In this document: positions 51,451-61,317 of the stretch, piece after piece
Layout of the letters: each line of letters starts with the position of its first letter
Position numbering within the stretch: the first letter of the stretch is position 1
DNA from: Azonexus sp. R2A61
GTDB taxonomy: Bacteria; Pseudomonadota; Gammaproteobacteria; Burkholderiales; Rhodocyclaceae
NCBI RefSeq assembly: GCF_021401135.1
Contig: NZ_JACBFO010000003.1
Coordinates: 434,001-498,000, forward strand
Direction: 5' to 3'
Length of the DNA stretch: 64,000 nucleotides
Notes under the pieces: model-generated
What the model saw: only the letters and a program-made list of their open reading frames with translations
Databases searched by the model: none
What the model was told of the DNA's origin: nothing
Translations under genes and position numbers: made by a program

Positions 51451-52662
51451 ATGAAACTGCCTATCTATCTGGATTATTCGGCGACCACGCCGGTCGACCC
51501 GCGCGTGGCGGAAAAAATGATTCCCTACCTGTGCGAGAACTTCGGCAATCCGGCGTCGCGTTCGCACAGCTTCGGCTGGAAGGCCGAAGCGGCCGTCGAG
51601 GAAGCGCGCGAGCAGGTCGCCGCGCTGGTCGGCGCCGACGCCAAGGAAATCGTCTGGACCTCCGGCGCCACCGAATCGAACAACCTCGCCATCAAGGGCG
51701 CGGCCAATTTCTACGCTGCCAGCAAGGGCAAGCACATCATCACGCTGAAGACCGAGCACAAGGCCGTGCTCGACACGGTGCGCGAGATGGAACGCCAGGG
51801 CTTCGAGGCAACCTACCTCGATGTTCAGGAAAACGGCCTGCTCGACCTGGATGTCTTCAAGGCGGCGATCCGCCCGGATACCGTGCTGGCCTCGGTGATG
51901 TTCGTCAATAACGAAGTCGGCGTCGTCCAGCCGATCGCCGAACTCGGCGAAATCTGCCGCGAGAAGGGCGTCATCTTCCACGTCGATGCGGCGCAGGCGA
52001 CCGGCAAGGTCGACATCGACCTGAGCAAGCTCAAGGTCGACCTGATGAGCTTCTCGGCGCACAAGACCTACGGCCCGAAGGGTATCGGCGCCTTGTACGT
52101 CCGGCGCAAGCCGCGCATCCGCCTGGAAGCGCAGATGCACGGCGGCGGTCACGAGCGCGGTTTCCGTTCCGGCACGCTGGCCACCCACCAGATCGTCGGC
52201 ATGGGCGAGGCTTTCCGCCTGGCTCGCGTCGAAATGGCCGAGGAAAACGCCCGCATCGGCAAGCTGCGCGACAAGCTGCTCAAGGGGCTGACCGACATCG
52301 AGGCGACCTTCGTCAACGGCGACCTCGAACAGCGCGTCGCCCACAACCTGAACATCAGCTTCGCCTACGTCGAAGGCGAGTCGATGATCATGGCGATCAA
52401 GGATCTCGCCGTGTCGTCCGGCTCCGCCTGCACCTCGGCCAGCCTGGAGCCGTCCTATGTGCTGCGCGCCTTGGGGCGCGACGACGAACTGGCGCACAGT
52501 TCGATCCGTTTCAGCATCGGCCGGTTCACGACCGAAGAGGAAATCGACTACACAATCAAGCTGTTACACGAGAAAATTCAGAAACTGCGTGACCTTTCCC
52601 CGCTGTGGGACATGTACAAGGAAGGCATTGATCTGAGCACGGTCCAGTGGGCGGCCCACTAA
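51451..52662 (+). CDS. iscS: Cysteine desulfurase IscS
   Basis: 403 residues, the usual length. [51 protein letters not shown] with the PLP lysine, and the active-site Cys near residue 327 in [20 protein letters not shown]. The C-terminus ends LSTVQWAAH, close to E. coli IscS. It passes persulfide sulfur to IscU. Spacing to iscU is 21 bases with GGAG upstream. Confidence 0.97.
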   Translation: MKLPIYLDYSATTPVDPRVAEKMIPYLCENFGNPASRSHSFGWKAEAAVEEAREQVAALVGADAKEIVWTSGATESNNLAIKGAANFYAASKGKHIITLKTEHKAVLDTVREMERQGFEATYLDVQENGLLDLDVFKAAIRPDTVLASVMFVNNEVGVVQPIAELGEICREKGVIFHVDAAQATGKVDIDLSKLKVDLMSFSAHKTYGPKGIGALYVRRKPRIRLEAQMHGGGHERGFRSGTLATHQIVGMGEAFRLARVEMAEENARIGKLRDKLLKGLTDIEATFVNGDLEQRVAHNLNISFAYVEGESMIMAIKDLAVSSGSACTSASLEPSYVLRALGRDDELAHSSIRFSIGRFTTEEEIDYTIKLLHEKIQKLRDLSPLWDMYKEGIDLSTVQWAAH

Positions 52663-52683
52663 GCGAAACAACGGAGAAATAAC

Positions 52684-53067
52684 ATGAGCTATAGCGTAAA
52701 AGTCATTGATCATTATGAAAATCCTCGCAACGTCGGTTCCCTCGACAAGGATGATTCCGATGTCGGTACCGGCATGGTTGGCGCACCGGCCTGCGGCGAC
52801 GTGATGAAGCTGCAGATCAAGGTCAACAAGGCTGGCGTCATCGAGGACGCCAAGTTCAAGACCTACGGCTGCGGTTCGGCGATCGCCTCGTCGTCGCTGG
52901 TCACCGAATGGGTGAAGGGCAAGACGGTCGACCAGGCGCTCGAAATCAAGAACACCGAAATTGCCGAGGAACTGGTGCTGCCGCCGGTTAAAATCCACTG
53001 CTCGATCCTGGCCGAGGACGCCATCAAGGCGGCCGTGGCCGACTACAAGAAGAAGCACGGAGAATAA
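52684..53067 (+). CDS. iscU: Fe-S cluster scaffold IscU
   Basis: 127 residues. The three ligand cysteines are in [28 protein letters not shown] and [12 protein letters not shown], and LPPVKIHC is the HscA recognition motif. It assembles [2Fe-2S] and [4Fe-4S] clusters with IscS. Spacing to iscA is two bases. Confidence 0.97.
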   Translation: MSYSVKVIDHYENPRNVGSLDKDDSDVGTGMVGAPACGDVMKLQIKVNKAGVIEDAKFKTYGCGSAIASSSLVTEWVKGKTVDQALEIKNTEIAEELVLPPVKIHCSILAEDAIKAAVADYKKKHGE

Positions 53068-53069
53068 GC

Positions 53070-53393
53070 ATGGCCATCACCCTGAGCGACAAGGCGGCAA
53101 AGCATGTCGCCAATTTCCTGCAGAAACGCGGCAAGGGCATCGGGCTGCGCCTCGGCGTCCGCACCAGCGGTTGCTCCGGCATGGCCTACAAGCTCGAATT
53201 CGTCGATGAGTCGGCGGCCGAGGACCTCGTTTTCGAAAGCAACGGGGTCAAGGTGTTCGTCGATCCGCACAGCCTGCCGTATCTCGACGGGATGGAACTG
53301 GATTTTGCCCGCGAAGGTTTGAACGAGGGGTTCAAGTTCAACAATCCCAACGTCAAGGACCAGTGCGGTTGCGGAGAGTCCTTTAATGTCTGA
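53070..53393 (+). CDS. iscA: A-type Fe-S carrier IscA
   Basis: 107 residues. [19 protein letters not shown] and the C-terminal [11 protein letters not shown] give the three conserved cysteines of A-type carriers. It transfers clusters or iron to targets. A strong hairpin follows the gene before hscB. Confidence 0.96.
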   Translation: MAITLSDKAAKHVANFLQKRGKGIGLRLGVRTSGCSGMAYKLEFVDESAAEDLVFESNGVKVFVDPHSLPYLDGMELDFAREGLNEGFKFNNPNVKDQCGCGESFNV

Positions 53394-53398
53394 GGCTC

Positions 53399-53476
53399 GG
53401 CGGGGCGGCGTCGCCGCCCGCTTGCCGTACTGAAGTACTGTCTGCGCGGGCGGCGCCTTGCCCCGCCTTCGCTTTC
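53399..53476 (+). repeat. Large imperfect hairpin between iscA and hscB
   Basis: GGCGGGGCGGCGTCGCCGCC pairs imperfectly with GGCGGCGCCTTGCCCCGCC across a loop that itself contains the palindrome GTACTGAAGTAC. No T-run follows. It may be a REP-like element or an mRNA-processing/attenuation structure separating iscSUA from hscBA-fdx. Confidence 0.6.
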
Positions 53477-53519
53477 CGGTTTGTCGCATCCTGATGCGCT
53501 GCTTTTTCGAGGTTTGCAG

Positions 53520-54047
53520 GTGGACCTGACCGCCGATTTCTTCTCCCTGTTCGACCTGCCGCGCACTTTCCGGCTCAACCTGTCGGAACTCGATTCGCGT
53601 TACCGCGACGTGCAGGCGCAGGTGCATCCGGACCGTTTCGCCAATGCGCCGGAGGCCGAGCGCCGGTTGTCGATGCAGTGGGCGACGCGGGCCAACGAGG
53701 CCTACATGACCTTGAAGAAGCCGCTCGAACGGGCCAAATACCTGCTCGAACTGGCCGGGCACGATCTGCAGGCGGAGAGCAATACCGCGATGCCGGCCGA
53801 TTTCCTGATGGAACAGATGGAGTGGCGCGAGGCGGTGATGGAAGCGCGCAGCGGCGGCGACCATCATGAACTGGAGCATTTGTATCAGCGGCTACGCGGC
53901 GACATCGACGCTCGCTATGACGAACTCGGTGCCTTGCTCGACGAGAGAAATGCGCCGGAAACGGCGGTCGACCGCGTCCGTCGGCTGATGTTCCTGGAAA
54001 AACTGCTGTACGAAATCGACGACGCACTGGCGTCGCTGGAAGACTGA
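53520..54047 (+). CDS. hscB: Co-chaperone HscB
   Basis: 175 residues from GTG 53520 with GAGG eight bases upstream; an in-frame start at 53481 falls inside the hairpin region. The J domain has [19 protein letters not shown] and the HPD motif in [10 protein letters not shown]. The C-terminal helices ([13 protein letters not shown]) bind IscU. It recruits HscA to IscU. A full palindrome core lies near its 3' end. Confidence 0.94.
   Translation: MDLTADFFSLFDLPRTFRLNLSELDSRYRDVQAQVHPDRFANAPEAERRLSMQWATRANEAYMTLKKPLERAKYLLELAGHDLQAESNTAMPADFLMEQMEWREAVMEARSGGDHHELEHLYQRLRGDIDARYDELGALLDERNAPETAVDRVRRLMFLEKLLYEIDDALASLED
53964..53975. repeat. Iterated palindrome core inside hscB
   Basis: Perfect GCGGTCGACCGC, read as Ala-Val-Asp-Arg near the C-terminus of HscB. 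Confidence 0.7.
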
Positions 54048-54058
54048 AAGAAACGACG

Positions 54059-55935
<1,877 letters not shown>

Positions 55936-55939
<4 letters not shown>

Positions 55940-56280
55940 CGCAAATCATCGTGCTGCCGCACGTCGAACTGTGTCCGGACGGCGCCGTCATCGAAGCCGA
56001 AGCGGGCAAGTCGATCTGCGAGAACCTGCTGGTCAACGACATCGGGCTCGATCATGCCTGCGAGATGTCCTGCGCCTGCACCACCTGCCACGTCATCGTC
56101 CGCGAGGGCTTCGCCTCGCTGGAAGAGGCGACCGAAACGGAAGAAGACCTGCTGGACAAGGCCTGGGGCCTGGAACCGAACTCGCGCCTGGGGTGCCAGG
56201 CGATCGTGGGGTCGACGCCGCTGGTCGTCGAAATTCCGAAGTACAGCATCAACATGGCGAAGGAGGGTCACCGCAAATGA
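55936..56280 (+). CDS. fdx: [2Fe-2S] ferredoxin of the isc operon
   Basis: 114 residues, ATGA overlap with hscA. Cluster ligands are in [15 protein letters not shown] (C-x5-C-x2-C) and LGCQAIVG. It supplies electrons for cluster assembly. It overlaps iscX by four bases. Confidence 0.96.
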
Positions 56281-56471
56281 AGTGGACCGACATCAACGAC
56301 ATCGCCATCGAACTGTCCGAGACGCATCCCGACCGGGATCCGCTGAAGATCAACTTCGTCGACCTGCGCAACTGGGTGATGGCGCTGCCCGGTTTCGATG
56401 ACGATGCCAATCGCTGCGGCGAGAAGATTCTCGAAGCCATCCAGCAGGCCTGGATCGACGAAGTCGCCTGA
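56277..56471 (+). CDS. iscX: IscX (YfhJ) small acidic protein
   Basis: 64 residues from ATG 56277, starting [20 protein letters not shown] and ending EAIQQAWIDEVA, a clear match to IscX. It binds IscS and iron and modulates assembly rate. Last gene of the isc operon. Confidence 0.95.
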   Translation: MKWTDINDIAIELSETHPDRDPLKINFVDLRNWVMALPGFDDDANRCGEKILEAIQQAWIDEVA

Positions 56472-56566
56472 TTTGCCGGTAGTCGCGGTTTTCATGAACC
56501 GATTGTCATGATTTTCCGCTGGCCGGGTTAAACTGCCGTTTTCCGGAAAAAAGCAGGGAGCGGCGC

Positions 56567-57820
56567 ATGGCGACGGGCATGACGCATTACGAAACCCTTG
56601 GGGTTTCGGTCAGGGCGGGAACGGACGAAATCCGTGCGGCATACCGCGATCGTCTGTTGCGCTTTCGCGATCTGGCGGGTTCTCCGCAAGCCCCGGATCC
56701 GCTATTGCTGGACCGGTTGCGCGAGGCTTATGCGGTGCTTGTCGATCCGGTGCAGCGCACCGCCTACGATGCGACGCTGGACCAGCCCGCCGCGCCGCCG
56801 CCGGTGCCGCCGGCGGTCCGCTCGTCCGGGGCCGGCGACGGGGCCGTTGCGCATGGTTTCCGCTTCGTTGGCGAAGGCGGCGCCTATTTCCGCATCTGGA
56901 TCGTCAATCTGTGCCTGAGCATCGTCACGCTGGGCATTTACTCGGCCTGGGCCAAGGTCCGGCGCGAGCAGTATTTTCATCGTAACCTGCTGTTCAACGA
57001 TTCGGCCTTCGATTATCACGGCAAGCCGCAGGCGATCCTGAAAGGCCGGGCGATCGCTTTCGCGCTGTTCCTGGTGCTGTCGCTGGCGCAGGAGGCCGGG
57101 CCCTTGCCTTATCTGCTCGCTTTGCTGGTCATTGCCATCGTCGCGCCGGCACTGCTGATCCGTGCCTTGCGTTTCCGGGCAGCGAACACCAGCTACCGGA
57201 GCCTGCGCTTTTCGTTCGAAGCAGCTTACGCGACGGCCTTCAAGGTGCTTGCGCTCAATCTGCTGATCACCGTGCTGACCTTAGGTCTGTGGTTTCCGAA
57301 ACTGGTCCGCGACTGGCGGAAATTCACCGTCGAACACAGCCGCTTCGGTACCACGGCTTTTACCTGCACGCTGGGCGTCGGCCAGGTCTACCGGATTTTC
57401 CTGATCCCGCTGGCCCTGTTCTTCGTGCTGGCCATCGTCATCGGCATTGCCGGGCTGAAAGGCGGCGGACTGTTCGTCATCCTGCTCGGCATCGGTTTCT
57501 ACCTGCTCGCGCCGGCGTATGTCATGGGCCGCCTGACCAATGCCGTCTGGTCGTCCTCCGCGCTGGGCGAACACCGTTTTAGCAGCGATATTCCGGTGAG
57601 GCGTTACGTCGGGGTTGCCCTGACCAACTGGCTGGGCATCATCTGCACGCTGGGCCTGTTCATTCCGTGGGCCCAGGTCCGGATGGCCCGCTTGCGGGCG
57701 GCGCACCTGACCCTGCATGCGGTCGGCAGTCTCGACGATTTCGTCGCCCGCGAGCACGAACAGGTATCAGCACTGGGCGATGCCGCGGCCGATGTGTTCG
57801 ACATGGATCTCGCACTGTGA
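56567..57820 (+). CDS. Fusion of a degenerate J domain with a YjgN/DUF898 membrane domain
   Basis: 417 residues from ATG 56567 with GGGAG upstream. Residues ~5-70 look like a J domain (THYETLGVSVRAGTDEIRAA, LREAYAVLVDPVQRTAYD), but the HPD tripeptide is missing, replaced by FRDLAG. After a Pro/Ala linker comes a DUF898/YjgN domain with FRFVGEGGAYFRIWIVNL, YSAWAKVRREQYFHRNLLF and several membrane helices. Function unknown. The stop overlaps the M48 protease start (GTGA), so the pair is co-translated. Confidence 0.85.
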   Translation: MATGMTHYETLGVSVRAGTDEIRAAYRDRLLRFRDLAGSPQAPDPLLLDRLREAYAVLVDPVQRTAYDATLDQPAAPPPVPPAVRSSGAGDGAVAHGFRFVGEGGAYFRIWIVNLCLSIVTLGIYSAWAKVRREQYFHRNLLFNDSAFDYHGKPQAILKGRAIAFALFLVLSLAQEAGPLPYLLALLVIAIVAPALLIRALRFRAANTSYRSLRFSFEAAYATAFKVLALNLLITVLTLGLWFPKLVRDWRKFTVEHSRFGTTAFTCTLGVGQVYRIFLIPLALFFVLAIVIGIAGLKGGGLFVILLGIGFYLLAPAYVMGRLTNAVWSSSALGEHRFSSDIPVRRYVGVALTNWLGIICTLGLFIPWAQVRMARLRAAHLTLHAVGSLDDFVAREHEQVSALGDAAADVFDMDLAL

Positions 57821-58818
57821 GCGACTTTTCGGTCGCCTTTTTCGACGGCCGGCGGCCGCAGGCCCATGCCGCGCGTCTGTCGTGCGACAACGGCGAATTC
57901 GTCGTGCGTGGCGAATTCGGCGAGCGGCGGGCGCCGCGGGAGGCAGTCGAGATCAGCGAAGCGCTGGCCGGGGCGCCGCGTTTCCTGCATCTGCCCGACG
58001 GTAGCAGCTGCGAAGTCGCCCCGGCCGGGCTGGCGGCCTTCGCCGACTGGCTGGCGGCGCAGGGCCACCGTCCCGGCCTGGTCAGCCGCATGCAGATGCG
58101 TTGGTCCTATGCGCTGGTTGCGCTGCTCGGCTGCGTGTTGTCGGTGGCTGCCGGTTATTTCTGGGTGCTGCCGGCGGCTGCCGATGCGCTGGCCCCGCGG
58201 GTTCCGCCGGCGGCCTTGCAGATGCTGTCGACCCAGGTGCTCGATTCGCTGGACGGGCGCCTGCTCAAGCCGACGCAGCTTGCCGCGGAGCGGCGTGCGG
58301 CGATTGCCGGCGAGGTTGCCCGGTTCGCCGCGCTCGGCCCGGAAGTGCCCGCCTATCGCCTGCATTTCAGGGCTTCGGGGGTTGGGCCGAATGCTTTCGC
58401 ATTGCCGTCCGGCGATATCGTGATCTTCGATTCGCTGGCCGAACTGGGCAATGCCGGCGAGGTAGCGGCGGTGGTCGCCCATGAACTCGGTCATGTGCAT
58501 CACCGGCACGGCATGCGCCAGCTGATCCAGTCGTCGGTGGTTTCCTTCGTCGCCGGTGTTTATTTCGGCGATGTCTCCAGCCTGGTGTCGGGCGCTGCGG
58601 CGCTGGTGCTGGAGTCGCGCTATTCGCGGGATTTCGAGCACGAGGCGGATGTCTACGCAGTCGGGCTGATGCGCGACAGCGGCCGCGATCCGGTGGCGCT
58701 GGCCGACATGCTGGCGCGTCTTGAAAAGGCGCACGGCGGCGATGGCGGGAATTCGGTGCTGGCCTCGCACCCGGAAACCCGGGCCCGCATCGCCTACATC
58801 GAGGCCCATCGCCGCTGA
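57817..58818 (+). CDS. M48 family zinc metalloprotease, membrane-anchored
   Basis: 333 residues from GTG 57817. A cytoplasmic ~95-residue N-terminal region is followed by one membrane helix (YALVALLGCVLSVAAGYFWV), then a protease domain with HELGH (VVAHELGHVHHRHG) and the third ligand region YSRDFEHEADVYAV. The active domain is likely periplasmic or on the outer face. Pairing with a YjgN-type protein is often seen for this kind of protease. Substrates unknown. Confidence 0.88.
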   Translation: MSDFSVAFFDGRRPQAHAARLSCDNGEFVVRGEFGERRAPREAVEISEALAGAPRFLHLPDGSSCEVAPAGLAAFADWLAAQGHRPGLVSRMQMRWSYALVALLGCVLSVAAGYFWVLPAAADALAPRVPPAALQMLSTQVLDSLDGRLLKPTQLAAERRAAIAGEVARFAALGPEVPAYRLHFRASGVGPNAFALPSGDIVIFDSLAELGNAGEVAAVVAHELGHVHHRHGMRQLIQSSVVSFVAGVYFGDVSSLVSGAAALVLESRYSRDFEHEADVYAVGLMRDSGRDPVALADMLARLEKAHGGDGGNSVLASHPETRARIAYIEAHRR

Positions 58819-58836
58819 AACGCCAGGCGTTTCAGC
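58814..58836. repeat. Perfect 11-base inverted repeat spanning both convergent stop codons
   Basis: GCTGAAACGCC and GGCGTTTCAGC separated by one base. The M48 stop and the serB stop lie in opposite arms. No T-run follows; it may act as mRNA 3'-end stabiliser for both genes. Confidence 0.7.
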
Positions 58837-59671
58837 CGAGCAGCCTGAGCAGGGCGTCGAGACCGCCGAAATTGATCGCCACGTCGGCCTTGGCGCGCGT
58901 TGCCGGTTTGGCGTGGAAGGCCACCGACAGGCCGGCTTCGGCCATCATCAGCAGGTCGTTGGCACCGTCGCCGACGGCGATCACCTGATCCTTGCGCAGC
59001 CCCAGTTCGTCGCGCAGGCGGCCGAGATGATGCGCCTTGGCGGCGGCATCGATGATGTCGCCGACGACCCGCCCGGTCAGCTTGCCGCCGGCAATCTCCA
59101 GTTCGTTCGAGGTGGCGAAGTCGAAACCCAGCTCGATACGCAGGCGCTCGGTGAAATAGGTGAAACCGCCGGACAGGATGGCGGTGCGCAGGCCGGCGTT
59201 CTGGCAGGCTTCGAGCAATTCGCGGGCGCCGTCGGAGAGCAGCAGGCGTTCGCCGAACACCCGCGCCAGCACGCGGGCATCGAGCCCGGCCATCAGCGCC
59301 AGGCGGCGGCGCAGGCTTTCGCGGTAGTCGATCTCGCCGCGCATGGCGGCTTCGGTGACGGCCGAAACTTCCGCCTTCTTGCCGGCGAAATCGGCCAGTT
59401 CGTCGATGCACTCGATGGTGATCAGCGTCGAATCCATGTCGAAGCAGATCAGGCCGAAGTCGGCCAGCTTCCTGTTACGGTCGACGAAGGCCCAGTCGAG
59501 TTTTTCCGCCTCGATCAGCGGGATCAGCGCGTCAAAGGCCGGCGTGCGCTGGGCATCGTGGATCTTCACTACCTGCGGCGGGCAGGGTTCGACGGTCGAC
59601 GCGCCGGTGGCGGCAAGAATCTTTTCGAGCAGGAAGGTGGGCAGCGCGCCGCCCTGGATGATCAGGTTCAT
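58832..59671 (-). CDS. serB: Phosphoserine phosphatase
   Basis: 279 residues from ATG at 59671. HAD motifs: CFDMDSTLITIECIDELAD (motif I), LSGGFTYF (motif II) and VGDGANDLLMMAEAGL (motif IV). It makes L-serine from phosphoserine. The ~75-residue N-terminal region is the usual short regulatory part. Last gene of the minus-strand mfd-aroG-DUF523-serB run. Confidence 0.95.
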   Translation of the reverse strand: MNLIIQGGALPTFLLEKILAATGASTVEPCPPQVVKIHDAQRTPAFDALIPLIEAEKLDWAFVDRNRKLADFGLICFDMDSTLITIECIDELADFAGKKAEVSAVTEAAMRGEIDYRESLRRRLALMAGLDARVLARVFGERLLLSDGARELLEACQNAGLRTAILSGGFTYFTERLRIELGFDFATSNELEIAGGKLTGRVVGDIIDAAAKAHHLGRLRDELGLRKDQVIAVGDGANDLLMMAEAGLSVAFHAKPATRAKADVAINFGGLDALLRLLG

Positions 59672-59681
59672 GGTGTCGTCT

Positions 59682-60239
59682 TCAGGAATGGGCGGCCGGA
59701 AAACCGGCCTTGCTGCGGTCGACCGCAGGAATCGGCGAAATTTCGCGCAGGAAGGCCGCGGCGGCCGCGATGTCGTGTTCGTTGAATACACGGATGCCGG
59801 CATCGCGCAGCAGCGCTGCGGTCACGCCCTGGCCGGCGACGGTCTGCCCGTCGAAACGGCCGGCGTGAATCGCCGAAGAACCGCAGGAAGGGCTGCCTTC
59901 CTTCAGGATGGCCAGCCGGATGCCGTGATGTTCGGCCGCCCGCAGCGCCGCGTGGGCGCCGGCGACAAAGGCCGGGCTGAGGTCGCGGCCTTGCCGGTCG
60001 ATGACTTTGGCCGCGCCGGCCAGGACCGAGCGGCCATCGCCGCCGGTGCCGATTTCGGCGGGCGGGCGCGGTACCGGCAGGCCGCCCGCGGTTTCCGGGC
60101 AGAACGGCAGCAACAGCCCGGCTTGCCGCCAGTGATCGAGCAGCGCGCTGGGGCAGGGCACGGCGCGGGCGTCGTAACGCACCGGCTGACCGAGCAGGCA
60201 GGCGCTGATCAGGATCGCGGGGCTGGCCGTGGCCGGCAT
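59682..60239 (-). CDS. DUF523 family protein (TudS-like)
   Basis: 185 residues from ATG at 60239. Three conserved cysteines are visible: ISACLLGQPVRYD, LPFCPETAGGLPVPRPPAEI and KEGSPSCGSS. The DUF523 family includes TudS, a [4Fe-4S] enzyme that removes sulfur from thiouracil using these cysteines, so a desulfidase role is possible. The C-terminal tail contains the iterated palindrome as Pro-Ala-Val-Asp-Arg-Ser. Ten bases separate it from serB. Confidence 0.82.
   Translation of the reverse strand: MPATASPAILISACLLGQPVRYDARAVPCPSALLDHWRQAGLLLPFCPETAGGLPVPRPPAEIGTGGDGRSVLAGAAKVIDRQGRDLSPAFVAGAHAALRAAEHHGIRLAILKEGSPSCGSSAIHAGRFDGQTVAGQGVTAALLRDAGIRVFNEHDIAAAAAFLREISPIPAVDRSKAGFPAAHS
59713..59728. 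repeat. Iterated palindrome copy near the 3' end of the DUF523 gene
   Basis: CTGCGGTCGACCGCAG, 16-base perfect palindrome. It codes for Ala-Val-Asp-Arg-Ser in a tail region outside the conserved family core. Confidence 0.75.
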
Positions 60240-60249
60240 CGCCGGTCGG

Positions 60250-61317
60250 TCAGAGGCGTTCCGGCAGCACGTCGCGCAGCATCACGGCGGCGTCGCGCAG
60301 GGTCTTTTCGGTGGTCTCCCAGCCGATGCAGCCGTCGGTGACCGAGCAGCCGTACTTGAGCTGCGACAGGTCGGCCGGAATCGGCTGGTTGCCGGCTTCG
60401 AGGTTCGATTCGATCATCACGCCGAGGATCGACTTGTTGCCGGCGCGGATCTGGTTGACCACGTCGGCCATCACCAGCGGCTGCAGTTCCGGCTTCTTGG
60501 AGCTGTTGGCGTGCGAGCAGTCGACGACGATGTTGGTCGGCAGCTTGGCCTTGACCATCGCCGCTTCGGCAACGGCGATCGACACGGTGTCGTAGTTCGG
60601 GCCGCTTTCGCCGCCGCGCAGCACGACGTGGCCGTGCGGGTTGCCGGTGGTGCGGACGATGGCGACGCGGCCTTCGTTGTTCAGTCCGAGGAAGGAGTGC
60701 GGGCGCGAGGCCGACAGGATGGCGTTGGTCGCCACGGTCAGGTCGCCGCTGGTGGCGTTCTTGAAGCCGACCGGCGTGGACAGCCCCGACGACATTTCGC
60801 GGTGCGTCTGCGATTCGGTGGTGCGGGCGCCGATGGCGGTCCACGCGATCAGGTCGCCGTAGTATTGCGGGCCGTAGGGGTCGAGCGCCTCGGTGCCGGC
60901 GGGCAGGCCGAGTTCGTTGACCTGCAGCAGGAAGTCGCGGGCCTTTTCCATGCCGACGTTGACCTGGAAGGAGTCGTCCATGAACGGATCGTTGATGTAG
61001 CCCTTCCAGCCGACGGTGGTGCGCGGTTTTTCGAAATAGACGCGCATGACGATCTGCAGCACGTCGCCGACTTCGTCGGCCAGCGCCTTGAGGCGGCGGG
61101 CGTAGTCGAGCCCGGCCACCGGATCGTGGATCGAGCACGGGCCGACCACGACGAACAGGCGGTGATCCTTACGGTCGAGGATGTTGCGCAGGATTTCGCG
61201 GCCGTTGGCGACGGTGGCTTCGGCCTTTGCGGTCAACGGCACTTTGCCGTGGATTTCGGCCGGCGTCGGCATGGTGTCGAAGGCGGCGATGTTGATGTTT
61301 TCGAGTTTTTGCGTCAT
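60250..61317 (-). CDS. aroG: 3-deoxy-7-phosphoheptulonate synthase, class I (AroG type)
   Basis: 355 residues from ATG at 61317. FVVVGPCSIHDPVAGLDYAR, VYFEKPRTTVGWKGYINDP and VDCSHANSSKK are conserved catalytic regions of the class I enzymes AroF/G/H. It starts the shikimate pathway by joining PEP and erythrose-4-phosphate. The start overlaps the mfd stop (ATGA). Feedback specificity is not readable with confidence. Confidence 0.95.
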   Translation of the reverse strand: MTQKLENINIAAFDTMPTPAEIHGKVPLTAKAEATVANGREILRNILDRKDHRLFVVVGPCSIHDPVAGLDYARRLKALADEVGDVLQIVMRVYFEKPRTTVGWKGYINDPFMDDSFQVNVGMEKARDFLLQVNELGLPAGTEALDPYGPQYYGDLIAWTAIGARTTESQTHREMSSGLSTPVGFKNATSGDLTVATNAILSASRPHSFLGLNNEGRVAIVRTTGNPHGHVVLRGGESGPNYDTVSIAVAEAAMVKAKLPTNIVVDCSHANSSKKPELQPLVMADVVNQIRAGNKSILGVMIESNLEAGNQPIPADLSQLKYGCSVTDGCIGWETTEKTLRDAAVMLRDVLPERL

